In this document: positions 27,880 through 36,178 of the stretch, piece after piece | How positions within the stretch are numbered: position 1 is the stretch's first letter | Layout: the number at the start of each line of letters is the position of its first letter | Assembly (NCBI RefSeq): GCF_904424705.1 | Contig: NZ_CAJGBF010000016.1 | Location: 1 to 64,000, forward strand | Direction of reading: 5' to 3' | DNA from: Rossellomorea arthrocnemi | Lineage (GTDB): Bacteria; Bacillota; Bacilli; Bacillales; Bacillaceae_B | DNA length: 64,000 nt | Notes under the pieces: generated by a model | Database searches by the model: none | Seen by the model: only the letters and a program-made list of their open reading frames with translations | Told to the model about the DNA's origin: nothing | Position numbers and translations under genes: made by a program

Positions 27880-28856
27880 AACTACTTGAAACCATCAGCA
27901 ATCTAGCAGGGAAGTACTTTGCGGTATGGGTTATCCTGGTAGCGGCTGTCGCTTTCTTTATTCCAGCCCCATTTCTGCCCTTGGGCGCTTATATTACGAT
28001 TCTGTTAGGTGTGGTGATGTTCGGGATGGGGCTCACTTTAAAGCCTGTGGATTTTCAACTGGTGCTAAAGAAACCACTTCCTGTCATCACTGGGGTCATG
28101 GCACAATTTCTCATTATGCCAATTGGTGCCTTTTTGATTGCATACATACTTGGTCTGCCGGCTGAACTGGCAGCCGGGTTGGTTCTATTAGGTTCTGTTC
28201 CCGGTGGTACGGCATCCAACGTCATGGTATATTTGGCAAAAGGAAATCTGGCATTGTCCGTCGCCATGACCTCACTGTCGACGCTTTTGGCACCTATCGC
28301 AACACCCCTGATCCTTCTGGGATTGGCTGGCCAATGGCTTCCCGTCGATCCGGCGGCAATGTTCCTATCAATCGTGCAGGTGATCATCCTCCCGATTACG
28401 TTCGGATTGATCATACGGAAATTATTTCCGAGAGCTGTGGAAAAAAGTTTGAATGTCATCCCACTCATTTCAGTTCTGGCAATCATCATCATCGTTTCAG
28501 CTGTTGTTTCAGCAAATGTTGAAAATATCGCTTCATCAGGAGCCATCATTTTCACGGCTGTGATCCTTCATAATCTATTTGGACTTGGCCTTGGATATGG
28601 CACAGGTGTCCTGATGAAACTGGATGAAGGGACGAGACGGGCCATTTCCATTGAAGTGGGGATGCAGAACTCCGGACTCGGTGTGGCCCTGGCCACTGCT
28701 CACTTTGGCCCTCTTGCTGCCCTGCCAAGTGTCATTGCAGCTGTATGGCATAATATTTCAGGACCGATCCTTGCTACATTTTGGAGTAAGAAGCCTGTGG
28801 ATGTTGATGTAGAGGAGGAATATAGTAGTGGAGCGGTCAGCCCGACGGTGAGATAA
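27876..28856 (+). CDS. bile acid:sodium symporter (BASS) family transporter
   Basis: A 326-residue integral membrane protein with about ten helices of the BASS/YocS family. Characteristic stretches are GVVMFGMGLTLKPVDF, GSVPGGTASNVMVYLAKG and SIEVGMQNSGLGVALA. Family members move organic anions, including ketopantoate and pyruvate, with sodium. The start codon overlaps the glcD stop, and AAGGAGGAACGAAA serves as site. Coupling to a 2-hydroxyacid oxidase suggests transport of the enzyme's substrate or product; this is inference from position. Confidence 0.9.
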   Translation: MKLLETISNLAGKYFAVWVILVAAVAFFIPAPFLPLGAYITILLGVVMFGMGLTLKPVDFQLVLKKPLPVITGVMAQFLIMPIGAFLIAYILGLPAELAAGLVLLGSVPGGTASNVMVYLAKGNLALSVAMTSLSTLLAPIATPLILLGLAGQWLPVDPAAMFLSIVQVIILPITFGLIIRKLFPRAVEKSLNVIPLISVLAIIIIVSAVVSANVENIASSGAIIFTAVILHNLFGLGLGYGTGVLMKLDEGTRRAISIEVGMQNSGLGVALATAHFGPLAALPSVIAAVWHNISGPILATFWSKKPVDVDVEEEYSSGAVSPTVR

Positions 28857-28859
28857 AGA

Positions 28860-29175
28860 AAATAGGGAGAGGCGGGAAATGGTGAACGTATTACATGCGT
28901 ATCGTCTCACCTGAAACTGGATATGGATATTGAATCTGCTATACCTTGAAGGGAGATTTAAGTTTGCCAGGGCGGCATGAACATGGCAGAAGTAGAGAAA
29001 ACGATGAGACTCCCTTTGTTCAAAAAAGTCGAAGTATCCTAAGAATATAGACCATGGTGATCGAATGAGAAATGTAGAAGCCCCTATAAAACCTTCAGAA
29101 GCCTAGCGGTTGTGACTAATAATAGAATTATGAAAGGCCGAACTCCATGTGGGACTCTGAGAAAAACTCGATCAA
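28860..29175 (+). other. probable relic of a group II intron ribozyme
   Basis: This 480-base gap (28857-29336) has no gene. Its first 300 bases do not look like ordinary spacer. Segments such as GACCATGGTGATCGAATGAG (29052-29071) and GGCCGAACTCCATGTGGGAC (29136-29155) resemble what I remember of ribozyme parts of Bacillus group II introns upstream of the intron-encoded protein. No reverse transcriptase frame and no domain V are seen, so it would be a dead fragment. The identification rests on memory. Confidence 0.35.
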
Positions 29176-29200
29176 TTGATTACCACACATACCTAACAAA

Positions 29201-29244
29201 AAAGGGCTGACCCTCACATTCAAGCGAGGATCAGCCCTTTTTGT
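29201..29244. terminator. bidirectional terminator
   Basis: AAAGGGCTGACCCTC and GAGGATCAGCCCTTT pair with one mismatch around a short loop, with T-rich flanks on both strands. It separates the BASS side from the iron transport operon. Confidence 0.82.
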
Positions 29245-29255
29245 CTTCCCTTTTT

Positions 29256-29332
29256 GAGGGACGGACCTACTAATTTGACTCATAAATACCATCAATACAA
29301 CATTCTTTGGTGAAAAATGAGGTCCGTCCCTC
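29256..29332. repeat. GAGGTCCGTCCCTC repeat, inverted pair
   Basis: GAGGGACGGACCT (29256-29268) and GAGGTCCGTCCCTC (29319-29332) form the inverted ends of a 77-base element. It begins 12 bases after a terminator and ends five bases before the stop codon side of the permease gene. Confidence 0.82.
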
Positions 29333-29336
29333 AAAT

Positions 29337-30344
29337 CTACTTCTTCAGCAACAGGTACATAAAGTAGGGGGCGCCGATGATGGCGATCATGATACCGGCG
29401 GGGATTCCGTCGGGTTCAAGGATGTTTCGGCCGATGGTATCTGCAAGGAGCAGAAGCCATCCTCCCAGTAATATGGCGATTGGTATGAACAGTTGATTGC
29501 GCGGTCCTACCAGTGCTTTCGCCATGTGGGGAGCCATTAAGCCGATAAAGGCGATTCCGCCTGTGACTGAAACGGCAGAGGCGGCTAAGGCAACAGCAAC
29601 AATCAGCATCATGAATCGCTCACGGTTAATCGAAATTCCTACTCCTATTGAAACAGGTTCACTCAATCCCAGTAAGTTAAGCATCTGAGATTTATAGAGT
29701 GCAAACGGAATGAGAATGACAAGCCAAGGGAGAATAGCCCAAATAAACGGCCAATCTGCACCCCATATGTTCCCTGCCAGCCATTTGGCGATGAAGTCAA
29801 CCTTTGCCCTTTCTGCACTGGAAATCAGAATGATCATGAGGCCTGACAAGGCCATGGAGAATCCTACTCCCACTAAGACCAACCGGACTGGCTGGATCCC
29901 ATATCGCTTACTATACGAAAATAAGTAGATCAAGCAGGCTGTAAGAAGAGCCCCCGCGAAAGCGACAATCGGCAGCATATATGCAAATGACCCCGCATCG
30001 ATGGGGAAGAATAAAAAGAAGACGGCAATCGCTACACCTGCTCCAGAGTTGATACCAATGATTCCAGGGTCAGCAAGGTCATTCCGTGTCATCCCCTGCA
30101 GAATCGAACCGGACAAGGCAAGGGCCATTCCTGCCAGAATTGTGATGATGATTCTCGGTAAGCGTATTGAAAAGAGGATGAACTCTTCTTTGAATGATCC
30201 ATCACCCAATAGAGTGGGGATGAGCCTGCTGTATGATACAGAAGAATAACCCATTCCAATGCTGATAAAGGCTGTTGCCCCCATTAGTATGAATAAAGCT
30301 ATAAGAAGCCATCGTTGTTTTTTTATCAAATCTGGATGTATCAT
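29337..30344 (-). CDS. siderophore ABC importer permease (FecCD, second)
   Basis: A 335-residue FecCD-type permease with about ten helices. Family features include LPRIIITILAGMALALSGSILQGMTRNDLADPGIIGINSGA near residue 50-90 and GLMAPHMAKALVGPRNQLFIPI near the C-terminus, which contacts the ATPase. Together with the next gene it would form the membrane channel for ferric siderophores. Its start overlaps the stop of the other permease by four bases (ATGA). It is the last gene of the minus-strand operon ATPase, binding protein, permease, permease. Confidence 0.93.
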   Translation of the reverse strand: MIHPDLIKKQRWLLIALFILMGATAFISIGMGYSSVSYSRLIPTLLGDGSFKEEFILFSIRLPRIIITILAGMALALSGSILQGMTRNDLADPGIIGINSGAGVAIAVFFLFFPIDAGSFAYMLPIVAFAGALLTACLIYLFSYSKRYGIQPVRLVLVGVGFSMALSGLMIILISSAERAKVDFIAKWLAGNIWGADWPFIWAILPWLVILIPFALYKSQMLNLLGLSEPVSIGVGISINRERFMMLIVAVALAASAVSVTGGIAFIGLMAPHMAKALVGPRNQLFIPIAILLGGWLLLLADTIGRNILEPDGIPAGIMIAIIGAPYFMYLLLKK

Positions 30345-31354
30345 GAGAAGCCTTTCCCTCCTTTATGTACGATGAACAGGAAGAAGGGCAGTCCCAGCAT
30401 CGCGACGATCGCTGCCACAGGTGTTTCGTATGGGGCGTTGATCGTGCGTCCAAGTGTATCGGCGAGAAGCATGAATGAAGCTCCAAACAGGGAGGAGATG
30501 GGAATGATGAATCGGTAATCTGTCCCCACAACTGCCCGGACCATATGAGGAATCATCAGGCCAATGAACACCATATTCCCAACAAGTGCAACGGCTGCAC
30601 CTGCGAGCAGGACAATCACGATGAAAAGAATACTTTTGACAAACGCCGTTCGTTGTCCCAAACCTACCGCCACTTCCTCATTTAAACTCAAGATCGTCAG
30701 CTGTCTGGATAATAGTAAGGATACTAATATACCAATCATAATGAACGGAACGATCACTTGCAGCTGAGACCAGGTTGTTCCGATCATTCCACCTGCTGTC
30801 CACATGGAGACATCTTTAGAAAGCTTGAAAAATAAGCCGATGCCTTCTGCAATTGCAAATAAAAAGGCAGATACAGCAGCTCCTGCCAGCACAATTCTAA
30901 AAGGAGAAAAACCGCCTCTTTTCAAGGAACTGATACCAAATACCATAAGGGCACCGGCAGCAGAACCTAGAAAGCAGGCAATCATGATCCCGTAATAGCT
31001 GATAGAGGGGATGAATGCGAGGGCGATTGCCAAGGCAGCATTCGCACCAGCTGTGAGACCGAGTAAACCGGGATCAGCCAGGGGATTCCGGGTCATTCCT
31101 TGCATGATGGCACCTGACACGGCGAGAGATGCCCCAACTACGATGGCGGCAACCTCCCGGGGAAATCGAATTTCTTGAAGAATATTGATCTTGTCACCTA
31201 CAGCGGAGAAAGTCAGGGCATTCCAGACATCCCTCACTGTTGTCTCAGCAGCTCCATATATAACAGATACCAGAAAGACAGCCACAAATAGGAGGGTTGC
31301 TCCAATCAATGTATAAATAAATGGAAGTCGTTGATTTTGAGTTTTCATCATCAA
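30341..31354 (-). CDS. siderophore ABC importer permease (FecCD, first)
   Basis: A 337-residue FecCD-type permease and partner of the following one. It shows FPREVAAIVVGASLAVSGAIMQGMTRNPLADPGLLGLTAGAN and GLMIPHMVRAVVGTDYRFIIPI, the same conserved positions as its neighbour. Three consecutive ATG-type codons sit at the start; the ribosome binding site is weak. A strong hairpin lies between it and the binding protein gene, which may lower permease expression relative to the binding protein. Confidence 0.93.
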   Translation of the reverse strand: MMMKTQNQRLPFIYTLIGATLLFVAVFLVSVIYGAAETTVRDVWNALTFSAVGDKINILQEIRFPREVAAIVVGASLAVSGAIMQGMTRNPLADPGLLGLTAGANAALAIALAFIPSISYYGIMIACFLGSAAGALMVFGISSLKRGGFSPFRIVLAGAAVSAFLFAIAEGIGLFFKLSKDVSMWTAGGMIGTTWSQLQVIVPFIMIGILVSLLLSRQLTILSLNEEVAVGLGQRTAFVKSILFIVIVLLAGAAVALVGNMVFIGLMIPHMVRAVVGTDYRFIIPISSLFGASFMLLADTLGRTINAPYETPVAAIVAMLGLPFFLFIVHKGGKGFS

Positions 31355-31380
31355 TCATCTTTTCTTTTTAGAGTATAGAA

Positions 31381-31412
31381 AAGGGGAATTCTTATCATAA
31401 GAATTCCCCTTT
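31381..31412 (-). terminator. intercistronic hairpin behind the binding protein gene
   Basis: AAGGGGAATTCTT and AAGAATTCCCCTT are perfect inverted arms around ATCAT. On the minus strand a short TTTTCT follows. It lies inside the operon, so it probably acts as a partial terminator or mRNA stabiliser that favours the binding protein. Confidence 0.75.
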
Positions 31413-31417
31413 AAGAA

Positions 31418-32344
31418 TTAGTTGCCTAGAAATTTCTCTTTGAAGAAGTCCAACTGGTAATCCAGTGTAAGTGGATCATTAAAGTAAAATTCCATCATAT
31501 TCACTTCAAATACTTGATTGTTCTTCACTGCAGGGATGTTTTTGTATGTTTCGGTTTCCATAAAGGAGTTATCTGCTTTAGGATCTTTACTTAAGATCAG
31601 ATAATCTCCTGCAAACTCGGGCATCACTTCAGTGGAAAGGGCAAAATATCCAGGTTCCAAGGCTTGTTCTTTTACTTTATCAGGCATTTTTAAATCCATT
31701 TCCTGATAAAGGATTTCAGTCCCGCGCCCCCAGTTGTTACCGTATACGTATAATTGTTTATTAAAGCTTTCAATTACCGAAACGGTCGTATCTTCACCGA
31801 TTTTTGCTTTGATATCATCACCGGCAGCTTGTGCACGTTTCTTGAAATCATCCACCCATTTTTGAGCTTCTTCTTCCTTGTTTAACAGTTTCCCGATTTC
31901 GATGTGTTGTGTTAAGTAATCAACTTTTCCATATGTGTATGTAACGGTTGGAGCGATTTCATTTAATTTATCCACATTTTTAATATTGGATAAACCGATG
32001 ATTAAATCAGGGTTAAGTTCGATGATCTTTTCAAGACTTTCATCTGTTACTTCTTCTACGCCTTCAAGCTCTTTATCCCATTGTGGATTCAGTTTGGACC
32101 AGGAATCAACACCCACCAGATTTACATCCAAAGCCATTACATTTCCGGCAAATGAGGATAGAACGACTACACGCTGTGGGTCTCTGGGTACTTCAACGGG
32201 ACCATTTTCCGATTGGTAGGTGATGGTATCTGATTTACTATCCTTTTCTTTTGTTTCTGAACCTTCTTCTTTTGTTGAACCATTGCTGCAGGCGCTAACC
32301 AGTAACACCAATAGCAGAGTAAATGGGATGAGCCATTTTTTCAT
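31418..32344 (-). CDS. iron-siderophore substrate-binding lipoprotein
   Basis: A 308-residue lipoprotein that captures ferric siderophores outside the membrane. The signal peptide (MKKWLIPFTLLLVLLVSAC) ends in lipobox VSAC with Cys19. A Ser/Lys/Glu-rich linker and a two-lobed TroA/FhuD-like fold follow, with QRVVVLSSFAGNVMALDVNLVGVDSW near the start and ELNPDLIIGLSN in the middle. AAAGGAGAAGATCAAC places the start at ATG 32344. This start lies inside the end of the ATPase gene, a 50-base overlap. The siderophore class (hydroxamate or catecholate) cannot be decided from sequence alone. Confidence 0.93.
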   Translation of the reverse strand: MKKWLIPFTLLLVLLVSACSNGSTKEEGSETKEKDSKSDTITYQSENGPVEVPRDPQRVVVLSSFAGNVMALDVNLVGVDSWSKLNPQWDKELEGVEEVTDESLEKIIELNPDLIIGLSNIKNVDKLNEIAPTVTYTYGKVDYLTQHIEIGKLLNKEEEAQKWVDDFKKRAQAAGDDIKAKIGEDTTVSVIESFNKQLYVYGNNWGRGTEILYQEMDLKMPDKVKEQALEPGYFALSTEVMPEFAGDYLILSKDPKADNSFMETETYKNIPAVKNNQVFEVNMMEFYFNDPLTLDYQLDFFKEKFLGN

Positions 32345-33140
32345 GTTGATCTTCTCCTTTGAGTAAATTATATGTGATACACATTGGCTTATTTGTTCGA
32401 GGATCTCTTCCAATTTCGGCATCAATTTGGAATACCTTCTTCAATACGTCGTGAGTGATGACTTCTTCGCAACTTCCGGATTTAACAATTTCACCTTCTT
32501 TTAAGGCTACGATATAATCCGCAAACCGGGCTGCCTGGTTTAAATCGTGCAGAACCATCACAATGGTACGTTCTTGTTCCAGGTTCAGCTTTTGCAACAG
32601 TTCAAGTACTTCGAGCTGGTGAGCCATGTCTAAATAAGTAGTAGGTTCATCGAGGAAGATGATGTCCGTTTCCTGGGCAAGAGCCATCGCTATCCAGACA
32701 CGTTGACGCTGACCACCTGATAAGGCATCGACTTCTCTGTACTTAAATTCTAGAGTCCCTGTCACTTCAAGGGCCCAATTAATCACGTCAAAGTCTTTTT
32801 TCGTCAGACGTCCCATTCCTTTTTGGTGGGGGAAACGTCCGTAAGATACCAATTCACCAACCGTCAATCCGCTTGCGCTTTCAGGTGTTTGGGGGAGAAT
32901 CGCCATCTTTTTAGCCAATTCCTTCGTATCGCCTTTAGAAATATTTTGACCGTCTAACACCACGTTACCGGATTGATGAGAAATGATCCGGGTAATCGCT
33001 TTCAGTAAAGTGGACTTTCCACATCCATTGGATCCGATAATCGTTGTGATTTTTTTATCTGGAATCACGACACTGAGATCCTTTACAATTAACCGTTCTC
33101 CATAGCCAATATTTAAATCATTCGTGTAGAGGCGTACCAT
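32295..33140 (-). CDS. siderophore ABC importer ATPase (FecE/YusV-like)
   Basis: A 281-residue ABC ATPase that powers the siderophore importer. Walker A is GSNGCGKST, the signature LSGGQRQR, Walker B DIIFLDEPTTYLDMAHQ, and the switch His lies in MVLHDLN. The frame runs 50 bases into the binding protein gene, giving an extra tail after the usual family end near MCITYNLLKG; the tail may be dispensable or arise from loss of a stop. It is the first gene of the operon, with a perfect Fur box just upstream. Confidence 0.94.
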   Translation of the reverse strand: MVRLYTNDLNIGYGERLIVKDLSVVIPDKKITTIIGSNGCGKSTLLKAITRIISHQSGNVVLDGQNISKGDTKELAKKMAILPQTPESASGLTVGELVSYGRFPHQKGMGRLTKKDFDVINWALEVTGTLEFKYREVDALSGGQRQRVWIAMALAQETDIIFLDEPTTYLDMAHQLEVLELLQKLNLEQERTIVMVLHDLNQAARFADYIVALKEGEIVKSGSCEEVITHDVLKKVFQIDAEIGRDPRTNKPMCITYNLLKGEDQHEKMAHPIYSAIGVTG

Positions 33141-33182
33141 AATATGACCTCCAAATTTAGTATAGTAAGTGAATAATATGAT

Positions 33183-33197
33183 GATAATGATTATCAG
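33183..33197. promoter_or_regulatory. Fur box of the siderophore importer operon
   Basis: TGATAATGATTATCA is an exact match to the Fur 7-1-7 consensus TGATAATNATTATCA. It lies 43 bases upstream of the ATPase start, within the expected promoter region, so iron-replete Fur would repress the operon. Confidence 0.93.
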
Positions 33198-33288
33198 TCT
33201 CGAACAATTTCCATACTATAATCCTTTTTTCCTAATGTCAATAGAAATTTGTATTGTCATGGGGGAAAAAAAGATGTAGGATGTAATT

Positions 33289-33306
33289 GAGAATGATAAT
33301 CAATTA
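33289..33306. promoter_or_regulatory. Fur box of the ferredoxin-NADP reductase gene
   Basis: TGAGAATGATAATCA (33289-33303) matches the Fur 7-1-7 consensus at 13 of 15 positions. It lies 30 bases upstream of the reductase start. Confidence 0.85.
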
Positions 33307-33333
33307 TATTTGGTTACCGGGGAGTGAACGGAT

Positions 33334-34383
33334 ATGGAGAAAGAATTATTCGATGTAACAATCATTGGCGGGGGGCCGGCTGGCCTTTACTCAGCATTTT
33401 ATAGCGGTCTTAGGGAAATGAAAACGAAGATTATTGAATTTCAGCCAACCCTAGGGGGGAAAATACATGTTTATCCCGAGAAGATGATCTGGGATGTAGG
33501 AGGGCTTACTCCGGTGCCAGGGGCAACACTCATCCAACAACTCGTTCAACAAGGATTAACATTCGATCCCACTGTCGTTCTAAATGAAAAAGTTGAATCA
33601 ATCACATGCAATGAAGAAGGAATATTTACTCTGGAGGGGACTTCGGGTGAAAAGCATTATTCAAAAACGGTTATCGTTGCAGTGGGAAGTGGAATTATTA
33701 ATCCTCAAAAGCTTGACATCGAGGGTGCAGAACGATTTGAAGTTTCCAATTTAAATTACACTGTGAAATCATTAAAAAGATTTAAAGGGAAGACGGTCAT
33801 TATTTCAGGAGGAGGAAACTCTGCGATTGACTGGGCAAATGAATTAGAAGCCGTAGCCAAGAAGGTGTACGTTGCCTATCGAAAGGACGCCCTAAAAGGA
33901 CACGAAGCACAATGTAACCAGTTAATGAACAGCTCGGCCACTTGCCTGCTGAACACGTCCATTTCCAAGTTGATTGCAGGTGCAGATCATGATTCCATCG
34001 AAAAGGTAGAGTTGACGAATCACCAGACTAATGAAGTATCCTATTTGTCAATTGATGAAGTAATCATCAATCATGGATATGAAATAGATACATCCTTACT
34101 TAAGAATAGCTCCTTAAATATCGACATGATCGATCAGTATTATATAGCAGGTACGACAACGAGCGAATCATCAATCCCAGGGCTTTATGCGGCAGGAGAT
34201 ATCTTGAAACATGAAGGAAAAGTGAATCTGATTGCCGGGGCTTTCCAGGATGCTGCGAACGCGGTTAACAAAGCGAAGCAATTCATTCAGCCCGAAGCAA
34301 ATGAATTCGCCATGGTATCTTCCCATAACGATGTATTCAAGAAAAGGAATAAGGAATTGGTTAAACAGATGATGAAATCATAA
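33334..34383 (+). CDS. ferredoxin/flavodoxin-NADP reductase (YcgT/YumC type)
   Basis: A 349-residue thioredoxin-reductase-like flavoprotein that transfers electrons between NADPH and ferredoxin. FAD binding is shown by IIGGGPAGLYSAFYSG near residue 10, NADPH binding by IISGGGNSAIDWANEL near residue 155, and a C-terminal GLYAAGDILKHEGKVNLIAGAFQDAANAVN. There is no CxxC pair, which separates it from thioredoxin reductase. Its own Fur box and divergence from the siderophore importer fit a role like B. subtilis YcgT, supplying electrons for iron release or iron-limited metabolism. Confidence 0.92.
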   Translation: MEKELFDVTIIGGGPAGLYSAFYSGLREMKTKIIEFQPTLGGKIHVYPEKMIWDVGGLTPVPGATLIQQLVQQGLTFDPTVVLNEKVESITCNEEGIFTLEGTSGEKHYSKTVIVAVGSGIINPQKLDIEGAERFEVSNLNYTVKSLKRFKGKTVIISGGGNSAIDWANELEAVAKKVYVAYRKDALKGHEAQCNQLMNSSATCLLNTSISKLIAGADHDSIEKVELTNHQTNEVSYLSIDEVIINHGYEIDTSLLKNSSLNIDMIDQYYIAGTTTSESSIPGLYAAGDILKHEGKVNLIAGAFQDAANAVNKAKQFIQPEANEFAMVSSHNDVFKKRNKELVKQMMKS

Positions 34384-34387
34384 TGTG

Positions 34388-34416
34388 AAAACTCCCTCCG
34401 ATTGTGGAGGGAGTTT
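34388..34416. terminator. bidirectional terminator
   Basis: AAACTCCCTCC and GGAGGGAGTTT pair around GATTGT, between the convergent reductase and DUF421 genes. T-rich sequence follows on the plus strand. Confidence 0.88.
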
Positions 34417-35120
34417 CATTTATACAAATAGATTCTTATTTGAGCTTGCTTATCCATCGTTGCCAGCAAGACCTCATGTACTGTTACATTATAAGATTTT
34501 TTCAACTGTTCATGCAGCCAGAATTCGTTTTGGTTCAGCTTCTGTAATTCTGAAAGATTGATTCGGCCATCTTCAATAACAGGGGCGGGGAGGTCAAATG
34601 GTTTAAATGGGAGTGAGAGCTCCTGATGCGTAACAGGTTGATACTGTGGCTTGAGAAAAAATGAAATCTCTCCTCCCGGCTCCCACAGAGCTATCGCAAC
34701 TTTATGAACTTCTTCGATCTGCTGTTTCCTTAATTCAGATAACAGACTTTCTAAGGGAATTCTTGCTTTCTTGAGATTTTTATATAAGATTTCTCCATTA
34801 TTTATGATTGAGATAGGGGAAGGGTCGAGTACCTTTCGTATGAAAGTTGAATGCAGACTGAGGTAAACCCCCACTAGATAGAGGAAAACCAATGTACCCA
34901 TAGTGAGCATAGACCCTTTCATTCCTAACCCTTCGTCGGACAAGGGGTGAGCCATTATATTCCCTATTAAAAGTGCCATAACAAAATCAAGGAATCGTAG
35001 CTGAGAAATGGACCGTTGTCCCATTAATTTGGCTATGAGAAGTAAAAAAATGAAACCTAAAGCAGCACGGAAGATCCATTCGACGGCAGTTAGTGATTCC
35101 TGACTCATGAAGAAATCCAA
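34416..35120 (-). CDS. DUF421 (YetF-type) membrane protein, TTG start
   Basis: A 234-residue protein with three N-terminal membrane helices and a C-terminal soluble DUF421 domain (RKVLDPSPISIINNGEILYKNLKKARIPLESLLSELRKQQI...). Function of the family is unknown; members occur in spore-forming Bacillaceae. The start is TTG at 35120, because GAAGGAGG lies nine bases upstream; the next ATG (35108) is too far from this site. It is a single gene, convergent with the reductase. Confidence 0.87.
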   Translation of the reverse strand: MDFFMSQESLTAVEWIFRAALGFIFLLLIAKLMGQRSISQLRFLDFVMALLIGNIMAHPLSDEGLGMKGSMLTMGTLVFLYLVGVYLSLHSTFIRKVLDPSPISIINNGEILYKNLKKARIPLESLLSELRKQQIEEVHKVAIALWEPGGEISFFLKPQYQPVTHQELSLPFKPFDLPAPVIEDGRINLSELQKLNQNEFWLHEQLKKSYNVTVHEVLLATMDKQAQIRIYLYK

Positions 35121-35218
35121 TACACACGTCCTCCTTCTTAATTAACTGCCATTTAGTCTCTCCAAAAAGCACTTTCCCAAAACAAAAAGATGCCTACTGA
35201 AGTAAGCATCTATCATGG

Positions 35219-35941
35219 TTATGCATTATATTGTTCAACATTTTTATGATGTGATTGAGAACGCTTATTTGAAAGGAAACCACCAAGAAGAATAGCGGCC
35301 GTCAGAACAATTGTAATAATTGTAGTAATGACACCATGTTCAATATTGATCAGGTCTAAGAACTTTTCATCTGAAACGATCATTTCACCTGCAGTGTAGG
35401 CAAGGATCCCTGCTCCAAGGTAAGCAATCCAGCGGAATCTTTCAAGGATTTTCACAATGGCTTTCGAGCCGAAAATCATAATCGGGATCGAAATGAATAC
35501 GCCAAGGGCGATCATGCCGATATGTCCATGTGCAGCACCTGCGACAGCAACGACGTTATCAAGACTCATTGCGGCATCGGCAATGATGATGGTCGTGATG
35601 GCTTGTCTAAGTCCGGTATGTGATTTGATATTGGCTTCCTCTTCATTTTCAACGAGTACCTGATAGGCAATCCATAGTAACAGAACGCCTCCTATAAGAT
35701 GTACATAAGGAATCTGAAGTAAGTAAACGATGATGGCAGCAAAGAAAACACGCAGGATGACGGCACCAGCCGTTCCCCAAAAAATCGCTTTGTTTTGAAG
35801 GTCTTTCGGCAATCTTCTCGTTGCCATGGCAATGACAATCGCATTATCTCCAGATAGAATGATATCGATGGCTACAATTTTTAAAAGGGCAATGATTGCA
35901 CCGGTGGAAATGGCAAGTCCAAGTGAAAATAAGAAGTCCAT
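35219..35941 (-). CDS. TerC-family membrane protein
   Basis: A 240-residue protein with about seven helices of the TerC family. The conserved acidic motifs are seen twice: KIVAIDIILSGDNAIVIAMATRRL near residue 20 and TIIIADAAMSLDNVVAVAGAAHGH near residue 120. Bacillus homologues (YceF, YkoY, YjbE) take part in manganese export or metalation of secreted enzymes. ACAAGGAGGAAGC sets the start at ATG 35941. I see no yybP-ykoY manganese riboswitch upstream; an extended -10 (TATACT) at about 35993-36000 is likely. Confidence 0.92.
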   Translation of the reverse strand: MDFLFSLGLAISTGAIIALLKIVAIDIILSGDNAIVIAMATRRLPKDLQNKAIFWGTAGAVILRVFFAAIIVYLLQIPYVHLIGGVLLLWIAYQVLVENEEEANIKSHTGLRQAITTIIIADAAMSLDNVVAVAGAAHGHIGMIALGVFISIPIMIFGSKAIVKILERFRWIAYLGAGILAYTAGEMIVSDEKFLDLINIEHGVITTIITIVLTAAILLGGFLSNKRSQSHHKNVEQYNA

Positions 35942-36138
35942 TTTGCTTCCTCCTTGTGTATATGAATCTATGAATAAAATACTAACTAATCTAGTATACC
36001 ACATTTTTTTGATAGAAATACTTCTATCATTTTAAATGATTGGTTATCTCGCTCCCAAGGGAGGAAATTCATGGTTAATAGAGGAAACGTGAAATAGATA
36101 GAAATTTCCCGTTGTTTTATTAAAAAAGCAAAAGGAAA

Positions 36139-36174
36139 TCCCCGCCTCCATTTAAGAGGCGGGGATTTTCCGAT
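36139..36174 (-). terminator. rho-independent terminator
   Basis: AATCCCCGCCTC and GAGGCGGGGATT pair around CATTTAA. On the minus strand TTCCTTTTGCTTTTTT follows, so it ends the Gly/His/Trp-rich gene. Confidence 0.88.
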
Positions 36175-36178
36175 TTCA

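Noticed and set aside
35942..36120. Possible manganese (yybP-ykoY) riboswitch before the TerC gene
   Set aside because: The conserved aptamer cores of that class could not be found; only an ordinary extended -10 promoter is visible.
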